Shown here: piece by piece, positions 42,701 through 54,700 of the stretch
Layout: each line of letters starts with the position of its first letter
How positions within the stretch are numbered: the stretch's first letter is position 1
Assembly (NCBI GenBank): GCA_024734555.1
Contig: JANPWX010000028.1
Span: 4,187,752-4,251,751, forward strand
From: Trochalopteron elliotii
Taxonomy: Eukaryota; Chordata; Aves; Passeriformes; Leiothrichidae
Length of the DNA: 64,000 nucleotides
Direction: 5' to 3'
Notes under the pieces: generated by a model
What the model was told of the DNA's origin: nothing
Databases searched by the model: none
Seen by the model: the letters and a program-made list of their open reading frames with translations, nothing else
Program-made: the position numbers and the translations under genes

Positions 42701-45700
42701 GTGTGTGTAGTAAAAAAGTGATAAACTGCTGAAGGTGGAGAATCTTTGATAACATTATATAATCAGTTCTGTTTTGCAAATGTTTCATTCTTTTCACAAT
42801 GTTATTTCAAAATTATTGAGGAGTGGTTTCTGTGGATTCTATTCAAACTTTTCAAGTGCTTCCTGAACAGGGAGAAAGAGCAGGAAGTGCTGCCTCCCAC
42901 CAACAGTTTCAGGAGAAATTTAATTTGAATAATTTATAGGATCTCTGAGAAATTATCCTGGAGACAGCAAGCAAAATGAGAAGTCATTCATTGCTTGTGA
43001 ATAATGTATGGCAGTCATCTAGAATTTTCCATCCTGCCTCAGTGTAGTTTTATATAAAAAAGCTGGATAATTTGAAAGAATATGTAGTAGACTGGGAAAC
43101 TTGATGGCCATGAAGCGGAAGCTCCCAGGAGCATGTGGAAGCTCCCAGGAGCACCTGGATTGTTGGTCGTTTTCTCACACACAAGCTGAATTCAGACTGT
43201 GTTTGCCAGACTATAAATTCCATTTCCCTTTGTAGTAGAGGACATGGAGTGTCTTAGGAAAGTCTTGAAGCTTTCCTGCTTTTAGACATACATTGCTAAT
43301 GGGATATTCATGCTTGGTTAGATGTTGAATAGACGTGGCTGGAGCACAAAGTGCTGTGCTTTGTTCATGAAGGAGCTTTAAATTGTTAGGTGTATTTGAT
43401 TTTTCCTTTACCTGGGACAATGGATAGCTGACCCAGTTCAGAAGCAAAGATCTGCAGGTAAATAATGCATTTAGAAGGAAATCTGGCTACAAGTCCAGTT
43501 TAAAGGCTTTTGCAAAGCAAGGCAGTCAACTCCTGTCCAAGCACCATGTCTAAATTCCCCTTCACTCAATTCTTAAGAATTCCTTTCAGTTAGAAATACA
43601 TTTTTTCCCAGCAGTTATTGCACTTTCTTATAATGGGACACTGCACATCATATTTACCATTTCTAATGTTTCTAGAACAGATCCCAGCAGGAATTCTGGC
43701 TTGCACCTTGAACAGATGTTTTATCAGATTCCTGGTGGACAAGATTTCAAGGCCTTCCTTTGTTTGCAGTGTTACAGTTGCCAAAGGTGCAGCCTGTCAG
43801 CCAAATGCAACTTGCACTGTCATGAATCATAATTCTGCCTGAAGAGAAAGATAAAGAGGCTTCACATTGCCTCTAGTAAATACAAGGAATTAATAATTTT
43901 TGACCAGATCCTGCCAGTTTTTCTTCTATCTGAACAATTTGTATTGCTAGTACTATTAAATGAAAGTCAGGAAAAAGACCCCTGCAAACCAAGGGATATT
44001 GCATTCCTGGTAAAAGGTGTAGTTACCTGCAAATTATGAGCAGCCTTGGTGTTATGAAGTTATTCCCAGTGAATGTGGTCAGCTGGAGCTCTTCCCTGAT
44101 GTATTCAATACTACTAAAGTGTTAAGCTGAGGCACACCACACTCTAAACATTTCTCTGCCTCATTGTGTACTTATACTAGAACAAGTATATCCTAGAAAT
44201 GTTAACTGAATTTTCATGGAAATAGGAAATTTGGCTTTTTGGTCTGCTTGCAAGTACCTCCAAGAGAAACTTAGGTGTTTTTTCCAGTGTAGCAACAAAA
44301 TTACTGAAAAAGGAACTGTAAGGATACAAATGACTTGGTAATTTATTGAGAACTGTGTGCAGGCTATCCTAGAGGAGACTAAAATATCTGTCATCTGTCT
44401 GGTCAGAGAGTGAGAATTCCATAGTGGTTCATACACATATCATAAGGTAGCAACCATCAACAGTAAGAAAGACTCATTAAACCAGAAGAGGATGTTGGTT
44501 CAGTAAGAAATGGATATGTTTCCAATGAATAAACATAATGGGAAAGAGAAGATGTTGGACTGTTAGAGAGGAAAACTTCCAGTACTTGTTGTTTTATAGG
44601 TGTGAGACTGAAAACAGTAAGGATGGGTAGGCAGACTAAGTTCAGTTAAGGTAGAGCTGGCCTGTTTATAAAACAGACTCTCTGACAACAAGGTCTGACT
44701 TTGTTGATTTAGATGGCTCCAGGGGAAAAATGCAAGGGATTTAGATTTAATAAGTAAGGTGCTATTAAACTGATGCCTCCAGGACCAAATAAACTGTGAA
44801 AACCTTTCGAGGGTAGTCCAAGTCTGTTGTGAGTTTCATGCAGGTTTTGAGAATTTTGCATTCTCTGCTGCCGTGTGTTCACTGCTCTTGCATCCATCTA
44901 TGCAGATGTCCTAGATGAAGTCTGAAAAAGGCAGTGCTTTGGGAGCAATGAGCTGGTGGTTCTTGAGGGAAGCAAACATTCTTTTGGGAAAAACAATTGA
45001 GCACATTATCTTTAAAAGTAAAAATAGCAAAACTTCCTTTGTTTTGTCCTCCTTCAGCAGTAGAACTATGCTTCAGCCCCAGCCTTCATCCCGCAGCTCA
45101 GAAAAATCCCACATGCAGCATAAACCAGCTTTTCCTTGTACTGACCCCAAGTGACTCCCTCATTGCAGGATATCAACAAAACAGATTTCCAGCAACAGCT
45201 GCTGTTTCTCAAAATGGTGTAAAGCAGTTGGCTAAACTGCACTTTTTTGTCTATTAAAAGAAAATTAACTGAAATTTGAGAGGCATATAACCAAGTAGGA
45301 AGAAGATGCAAGTAGTAACCCAGTAATTGCAGTTGTAATTATTTTTTTGAAAATTTGTTTCTAAAATATCCAGGTGGAAAATGCACTTCATTATTGACAT
45401 GGCCAGTCAGCCTCTAATCTTCAAATTTTGAAGTCAGTTCCAAATAGGGTGTAGACTTTCATCCACAAGGCTGAATCAGCATGTGTTTGCAAGGTCACAA
45501 ATTGAAGAATGAGGCTCATTTTATTTCAATGAATTTTAAAATTGACCATGCATTGCTTATAATGAAGGAATGGCATAAGCATTTTCCTTGCTGGGGGACC
45601 TTGTTGTCAATACTTTGGAACAGTGTTGTGCTTTTGTTACCAGAGCACCTCCCTGTCTTACCCACGTGGCTTGTAGTTGAAGAAAGCCTGACAATCTTTT

Positions 45701-48700
45701 CTTGACCAGTCAGCAAAAATATTTCCAGAAACAGTATAAACAGTATATAGGATTTGAACATTTTAACTTTGCACACTTTTTTTCTGTCTCGTCTTGTCTC
45801 GTCTCATCTCGTCTTCTTCTCTTCTCTTCTCTTCTCTTCTCTTCTCTTCTCTTCTCTTCTCTTCTCTTCTCTTCTCTTCTCTGTATAGTTCTGGTATGTG
45901 ACTGTTCTGGCAAGGAAATTGGAACATGGCATTTTAAGTAATTATCAGGATATCTTCAGGATAGTAGATGAGAAATCTGATTTATCATGCCTAGACTTAA
46001 CTAGTGAATAAACAGAAGATGTACTGTATTGCTTGCTTCTGGTAGAAGGTTGTACTATGAAAGCCTTAGAATGAAAGAGAATAAAACAAGCAGGTATTAT
46101 AAATACATACATCACAGATAATTTGAAAGGAATATGCTTGCAGGAAATAGAAAAACTGGCAGGTTTCAAACAGAAAGAGAAGCATGAATAGTTTTTTACC
46201 ATTTTTCCCCACAGCTTTTCATATAATAGACTAGTGCAATTAAAAAACCTACAGTTCTGTTCAATGGATATTTCAGGTACATGTAATAGTTTATGGATGA
46301 GACATTAATGTCTGTTTATTTGGGAATCAAATTAAGGTCTTTTTAGAGCTTCAGTACATCATATTTACCACAGCATTAATTATTGGAGAGTGACAGACAG
46401 AAATGTCATTTTTTCCTGATGGTTTTAGTTGTTACCATTCATTTATGGTATGGCATTTACAAGTCCATAGTCTGTTTCAGCATGGGGCTGTAATAAGCTA
46501 AAACTAAAAGACAGATATTTCCCTGTGGACTACACAGAGTAAGAAAAATATAGATGAAAGGCAAAGGACAGGAGGGAAAAGATATTCATCAGCTTCATGG
46601 GTATATTTTGTACATATTAGCAGCTGCCTCATTGGTGGCATAATTTATTCCAATGGCATATTTATGGTGTCACCATTCTAAATCTTTCATTTGAGGCTGT
46701 ACAATTAATTCTACAAGAACGATCTGTTATTCATGATACAAATGTACCATATGACATCTACTTAACTCGGTGATGGATGAACTGTCTCATATTTTCTGTG
46801 GCATGTCATGGGGTAGGTGTGTGCAGCAGAGAAGCTCAGAGACCACAGTGGGTTCACACCCTGACATACCCCAAGGGCATTTGTCTGCCCAAACCCTTGA
46901 CAGAAGTCTGTGAAACAGTGTCACCACATGTGAGGGGTGTCTGCTGTGACCTCAGTGGAATGGTTTGGTGTTTCATGTTGTTGAAATTAATCACGGGTAC
47001 TGTGGGAATGTTATGAGAAACAGCTGCAGCCCACACTTGGCCTTTGCTTTGTTAATGGTGATAAATGTATTCCTTAAAGAAATACTACAGCGTGAAAAGC
47101 AGTAACACTCAGGATGTGTGTGTTACTATGTGGAGAGCCATGCAGAGTAGCATATGACCAATCTGATCTTTGGCCTTTGAAATACGCCTTATGTTCAAGT
47201 AGCAATTTAGGCTAGAAATGAAAATCAATGTGAATTCATGCTAGCCCCATCATTATTCCTGGTGTTTTTCATATATACGTCCATATAAAAAAAGTTAGAA
47301 TCAGTCCTTCTGGTTTGCTTCTTACATAGTATTCTTAAAAACTGAAAACCCACAACCACTAAACTATTCAAAGGCAAGTGGAAAGTGCTGCTAGAGAAAA
47401 GTTGGCAAATGTTAGTAATTATAAAGGAGCTAAAACTAAGACTTCTATGAGACATTTTTAAAACTAGAAATGGTTGAGAATTAAGAGAGAAGCTGTTTTT
47501 ATATATAGAATAAGCACTCTCTTCATGTTATGTATCATCTCCGCATAACTCTATTTCACTTACTATAGAATCCTTCTCATATGGATTCAAGAAGACAACT
47601 ACCCTTCCTTGACATGTGTTATTCTTCCTAATATACCTTTTGTAATAAGTTGTCTTAAAACTTAAAATTAAACTGTCATGTATATCTCACACAAGACCAT
47701 TGACCATCTACAAAAATATAATTCTAGAAATTCAACTTTGAACTTGACAGTGTGATCCAAGTGTCAGAATACATCCATTTTTTGTCCCAGTTTGAATTTT
47801 TCCTTCCGATCTTTTGCTTCTGCATCTATTAGTATGTTTGATGATCATTGTTCCTCCACTCTTCTGGCATTTGTTTTAGCATCTCTGAAATGAAAAGTTC
47901 AAGGAGAATCAGAACTTTCTTTTTGAAGGAGTCAAAACTTTTTCTAGAATTGCACATCTCAAACTTATAGTTGGGGTAAATAACATAATCCTTCAGTTGC
48001 TAAATTTTTACTTATTTATTTTAGGGTACACCTGGAATGAAGGGAGAAAAAGGTGACAGAGTAAGTCTGCTTAAAAGTCAATTCTTCTCATAATTTTAAA
48101 ATTAAACACTGTGTCTTTAAAAGTACAGACACTTGCAAATGAAACACTTGTTTTGCATTTGATTATTTAGGGTGATATTGCTTCTCAAAACATGATGCGA
48201 GCCGTTGCAAGACAAGTTTGTGAACAGCTGATAAATGGTAAGCAGTGTTGCTTGCTTTTTATCCCATACAAGTAATTAACTACTTTCTTAAAATGAGAAA
48301 ACAATGGTTGAAATTTCGAGTGAGAGACATTGGTCACAGAGCACAGGAAGAGCTTGACCAATCTGATAGCTGTCCAATGCAAATGATTTGGTGGAAAAAA
48401 ATGTAGCAGCAAATTTTTGCCAGATCCGGAGGCTAGCTTGATAATCACAGAATAACAGAATAAGCTGAGTTGGAACTAATCTGTGACCTTTGGAAATACA
48501 CATGGAGTTCTAACATTGAGGTTCCCTTTGTCATTTTGGTCCAAAATTACTTCATCTTTGCAATAAGGTCAGTATATATTTTCTCATTAAACATGTTTTA
48601 TCTTCAAGAGAAGGAAATCAGTGAGAAAAAGGATGCTTACTGCAGGTACTTTTGCCAGCAGGGAAAGACATATGAGTACTGGGTAAATTCTATGCTGTGC

Positions 48701-51700
48701 ATAGAATCAGTGGTGCTATGCAAGTAGAAACAATATTTATTTGTAAAAGGACTTTGAATTGAATTTCAGTCCTCTACTGCCACATAGTGCAGCTCTGCTG
48801 CCCATGAAGTTGCTCTCTACAGAGGCTTTCTCTCTGACCCTGAAGCAGTGCTTTTGCTATCAGTAGACCTGCCAAGAAAGACAGAGGCAAATTGTTTTTT
48901 AATATTTTATCTATTACAAGGGTAAGTTCTGGCTGAGGAAAACAGATATACCGTTTGGATCATTAAGAATGCTTGTGTACAGGGAGGAGGAGGAAAGTAT
49001 GTCCTTTAAAATGTCTGTGACGACTGCTAATAAAAACATGTCTAATAGTTAGCCAGAAGAAGTAAAGTACGTTTGTGAATGTGTTAGGCTTATGAATAAG
49101 GATATCATGTCCAAGATCTTTTAACATTTCTTAGAGCATCCCCACCTTTTTTTTTCTGTGTTCAGCTTATCTCCTCAGTGTTATGCTAGGACTGACACAT
49201 TATACTAATCAGATGTGTCTCTCCATTAAGGTTTCCTTCCTGCATAGTTTCAAAATGGTGTTGCTTTTTTTCACACATCCTTTTTTTTGGAAATGAAATT
49301 TGCCATTTCAAAAGGTATGTAGGTATATAGGTTCAAGCCTGTGCATCCTACAGGGTTAAGAAAATAACTTAATAGACTGTGCTGCTAACTCTGCACATGA
49401 ATAATTTATATTGCCTGTGGTAGCTGCAGAGGTCTGAGAGTACATAGAAATATGATACTACAGTTTTAGAAGTAGAGCAAATCCTTTGTGTTCTTCAGAA
49501 TAAAAACAACCTCTAAATAGAGCTCTAAGAGCAAGAGTAAAAAAATGCCTTTTTCTATCTTAGTAGTTCTATGATAATTTTTTTAATGTCATTGGCTTCC
49601 AGAAGCTCCCTTACCTTTCCTCCCTGACCCCTTCCCTCCTCCATTTATGTTCAACCTTCTTATCAGACATTCATCTTAGGTCTTACTAATTAATCTGTAC
49701 TAATTTATTGAATGGGAACAAGAATAGTATTTCATTAAGAGAGATAATGTTTTATTCCTTCCCACTCTGATAAAAGATTTTCACTCATTTCATGTTTTTA
49801 TTTTCTTTTGCAGGTCAAATGAGCCGGTTCAATCAAATGCTGAATCAAATCCCAAATGATTATTATTCAAACCGAAACCAGCCAGGGCCACCAGGTCCAC
49901 CTGGTCCCCCAGGAGCTGCTGGGACAAGAGGAGAGCCTGGACCTGGAGGAAGACCAGGATTCCCAGGACCTCCTGGGGTTCAAGGACCACCTGGTGAAAG
50001 AGGTGAATAAATTCTGAGGCAGCTGTACTGTGGATGTAGTGCAGAGGCTGCCAGAGGAGCACTCTGCTCCCTTTACCATGTCAGACTAGGAAGCCCTGCT
50101 GGGCCAGTTGGATTGCCTGAGGGGTACTGGTGTACTGAAGGACAAGGTTAACTAGATCAGTGCTTTCCTGTCTCTCTCCTGCTCAGGTTTCATGAAATAC
50201 GAATTGGTATAACATTTTGGCTGCTGTCTGAGACTTCCACATATTATCCCAGGAAAGCAAATGTTCTCAGATCTCTTCTGGCACTAAACAGCTGCATCTT
50301 GAAAGGCTGTTTGGAGTAGCACAACTCTTTGCAAAATAGAACACTGATTAAGAGAGAAAATGAGTCATTAGCAAGTATAAAGTGTTGGATTTTAAAGAAT
50401 TAGATCAACATCTTTAGCTTTTTACAATAATCTGAGGGAGGGAAGCAACTGAACTGAATGTGAACATATGGGTAAACCTACCTTATGGCTATCTTGGATC
50501 ACTGCAATCACATGGGGTTTCCATAGTGTTCTACTTTGTGGCCTTTGCTTATTTCCACTACTCTAGTATAGCATAGACTCAGTGCTATGTTTTCTAGGAT
50601 GTATTTTATACACTCTTTTAAAAAAGCTAGGAATAAACCAAGGAATTCAGAAGAATTTCTTAAACTTTTTTCATTATAGCTGTTCCTAAGAAAGCGTAAA
50701 CTATCCTTTATAGCAGAAGTATGCAAGACTGAAAATACCTTCCTGATTGTAGTTTAAAATAAGAAAATTCTGTGGTGTTTCAGTATCTCAAAACTTTTCC
50801 ATGTTTGAGAGAGTTTATTTGTGCTAAGTTACATCTACATCCTGTTTTATTCTTGAGTTACTATATTTATATTCAAATTATTTTCCCAAATTCTCATTTG
50901 TACATCTGTAGAACATAAATTTCAACCACTCTTGTTGCATTAAATCGTGGCAGTGAGAGAGTGAAGAAATATCCATTGATGTGGTGTCCTTTCTTTGATT
51001 TTCATTGCCTTTTCATTATTCTGTAGGAATCCCTGGAGAGAAAGGTGAAAGAGGGACTGGATCCCAAGGACCACGAGGTTTGCCAGGACCACCTGGTAAG
51101 TAGTTTTTGTTTAGTCAGATTACAGAAAAGTGGGAGTAAAGCAAACATTTCTTCATAGAGAACCAGACTAGATATGGTGAAGGAACACCCTTTGCCTACT
51201 TCATATTTTTCACATGTATTAGAGTTTACTCTAATAAATTTGTAGGAAACCACCGCAAAAATAGCATTTTAGAAAGATTTTTTGGACATGGCTAATAGGT
51301 ATTTATCTTTATTTTTTAATTTAGTCATCTGGCATGTTTGTTAATGTGAAAATGTGTTTCATGAAAATACATTGTCCAAATGTTTGACCGATATTTTTCA
51401 TATGTCTTATCAGATGATTCTTTTGTAGTATCTAGTTGGGTTTTTGGTTTTTTTTTTACTTGCTGGACTACAAAATACTCCCACGTGCAGAGTTAACAGA
51501 TAATAGGGACAGATGATTTGATTATTAGTTTTGGTTTTTGCATTATGAAATTTTGTTTACGTCTTGGCATAAATCAGCTGCATCACTTGTTTCTGCTTGT
51601 AGTTTACTAGGCTAAAATGGATTTTCATTACAGGAACTGTGATATGCTTGCAGCAAATTGTAGCCCCAGTTACTTGAAGCTTTACTTTTCTGCTAACCAT

Positions 51701-54700
51701 AATAAGACTGGTTCCAAAGAAAACATTACCTCATCTATCCTGGGGCTACTGGGCAGTATAATTGATGTACTCCTATATTTTAATTGAAATCCAGTGTGCT
51801 TGTCTAATCTAGTAGTTTCCCTTGAGATCATCGTATCTTACACAAAGGGGAAATAAACCAGAGAATACACTGACATTTCTTACTTGGCTCAAACCTTACT
51901 AAATTAGTTTCTAAGAATAAATATTTAAATAAGCCACACACAGGGAAGCAACTAATGATGAGTCACACATCTAGATATCTTTTGTTTATTCTTTCTTTTG
52001 ACCCCCATATAGCAACAAAGTGCAAGTGCTTTCTCACCAAAGACAGCCTGGGCTGTGTAGTCTAGACAGAAGTATAGTTAGCTGTTTTATCAAGATGGCT
52101 CTTAAAGAAAACAACCTCCCAACCTCTCAATTCTAAAATTAGGTCCACAAGGAGAATCTAGAACTGGTCCACCAGGCTCCACAGGATCACGAGGACCACC
52201 AGGGCCGCCAGGCCGTCCTGGAAATGCGGGAATTCGGGGTCCCCCAGGGCCACCAGGATATTGTGATTCATCCCAGTGTGCTAGCATCCCTTACAATGGC
52301 CAAGGATTCCCAGGTAGGTTATGAAGAACTTAACCTTAACCGTGCCCTAAACAGCCTTCACAGATGTGGCTGTTCATATTGAGCTGCTTTACATGAGACA
52401 GTCCTGCTAATATGAATATACTGAGTCATGTGGAGATGGCTGCAGTGAGCAGGTCTGCCTCATTGTAATGTGCAGCTATATGAGCAGCCATTTAGACTTT
52501 GGTGGAGGATTACTTGATGTTATGCATGATTTGTTTTAAATAGGAAGTAGTGAGTAAATATTGTAGTCTTGTTTTTTTCTTAATGTAGATGGTTACTAGC
52601 TGGTAGTGTTGCTTATAGGATTTAAGTGACCAATTTCTTCTCTTCTTTTTTCCCCCCTCTATCACCACCCCTTCCAATCGTCTTCAGAACAAGGTTGAAT
52701 TCTCCATGTTTCTCTTGAAAAATAAAAGGAATGCTGTGGTTGGCAGTTTCCATGTGTCTCTTTTTGAGCCATGTCAGGATTATTTATATAAAATTGATTC
52801 CTGAAATAAAAATTTTCCACAAAGGAAATCCATTTGGTGATAACAGTGCAGACAACTGAAAAGGATCACTGTCCTACAATATCTACCAAGTTAAACACCA
52901 TGGAGTCTCTGATTAGCCCTGAGTCATATAAGCCTTCCACTTTGTGGCATAGCTCAAAGCAGTAGGCTGCTTCTGGAACCAAAATGACGGGTCACAGTGA
53001 CCACCAATTTTTGACTGGAAAGATTCTAATATATTTTAACATGGGGATCCTGCAAGACCACAGTATTGTTAACAAATTAATATGTATGCCTTGCCAGATC
53101 TCAAAATTAGTGTATGTGATGCTACTATTGGATATGGTTTGCTGTTAGTGTAATTGTGCATGTATCCATGAAAAGAAAAGAAAATATATATATATATATA
53201 TGTACACACTTGCAGAATCAGTGATACTGGTTAAAGAGCCAGGTGGTTGTGCAGATCTCACAAAAAATTCTTATTTAAATGAAAAATAAAGAAAATTGTA
53301 TATGTGATTCAGCAGAGTTCTTTCTAGCAAGCAGCTATGTATACATATATAAATATATGCCTAAGACTTAACTGTTACGTATTTAGTTGGATGAAAGTAT
53401 GTTTTTGCACATCAGATGGACTTTTTAAAAGACTAACATCATCTTTGACCTGTTTCAGGTTTCGGCTAACACATTTTCTAAGTCGCCAGTGCTGCTTACA
53501 GTTTGAATACGTGAAAATCCTGTTTCTGAGATGTTTGCGCACGTGCTTATTAGAAAATGAGTCCGTATGGATATTTCACCACGGATATGGTTCTTGAACC
53601 ATGTTGACCTCATAGAACGGGGAGATACTTTTACTAACACAGCTCATGAATGAGATAAAGGACAGTGACGTCAATTCATTAAGCCTATTGCATTTCAATA
53701 ATAAAATAAACTTTCTTTTTTAAAAAAGACCTAGACCAGCAAAAACCTCAGTGGCGAAGGAGGCTTGTAAAACTACTAACCAGCAAAGGTAATGGCATTA
53801 GAAGAGAGACAGATTTAACCTGGAAAATGAGAAATAACTTATGTAAATAGTAAACTAATTGTGGCTTGTAGATGATTTGTATGGGACCGTATCCACTAAA
53901 ATCTGTTAACAACTCTATGTGATACTTTTGCATAAAAGCCTGCTGCTGCTTGCTGTATGCCAGAATAACATCTTTGACAACTTATGAAACCTACCTGTCT
54001 GTTTCTTGTTACCAACATGTCTGAATTGGGCCATATACCTTTTTTAATGTGTAATCTTGTTGGATCTATAACTGCAGTTATAAATACCAAAGTTTTATAA
54101 TAATTTTTCTTCTGTTTTGCTGTAGTTTTTGGTGTTCCTGAAGCACCAGCTGTAACTCGGTTTGTTACGAGGAACAGCACGACAAAATGACATGTACTGT
54201 ATATTGCCGCTGGTGATAGTTATGTCTACACTTACTTTCCCATTCTCAGAGAAAATTAGTGTATGCCAAACCCATCTCCTCATTTTACCTGCTCCATGTC
54301 TTCTATTAATTATGCAGTTTAAAATAAAGCCCAATGCTTAGATTTACTGAAGTAGCTGTAAAACAGTAATTTTATTTGATTTTCTTGGTTTTGTTTGGGT
54401 TTTTTAGTAGTTTTACCATGATTTGTCCCTTGCTTAATTTATGACTCTTTCTGCACTGTTTTGTGTATTATAAATACAAAGCCTTTCAAGGTGAATTTTA
54501 AACTTTTTCTTATTTTACTGCCAAGAAAGCATTCATGAGCAAAACTGAGAAATACCCCCAGTGAACTAATTATTTATATATTTATTCTATGAAAATAAGG
54601 TTGAACTAACATTATGTAGACAGACTAACTTTCATTGCATATGTGGATTCAAAGACATGCGATAACTATTATGTTCAATCGGACAACTATTTTCAACCAG

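Noticed and set aside
43792..43841. Stretch reading [11 protein letters not shown] after a weak pyrimidine tract
   Set aside because: Looked like a Cys-containing exon, but no donor in a usable phase follows before the stop.
45702..45941. Open frames on both strands with repeated L-L-F-S-S or R-R-E-E-K
   Set aside because: Produced by the pentanucleotide microsatellite; low-complexity, no gene evidence.
53700..53710. Overlapping AATAAA pair
   Set aside because: Could end a short-form transcript, but no clear GU-rich element follows, so it is not listed as a terminator of its own.
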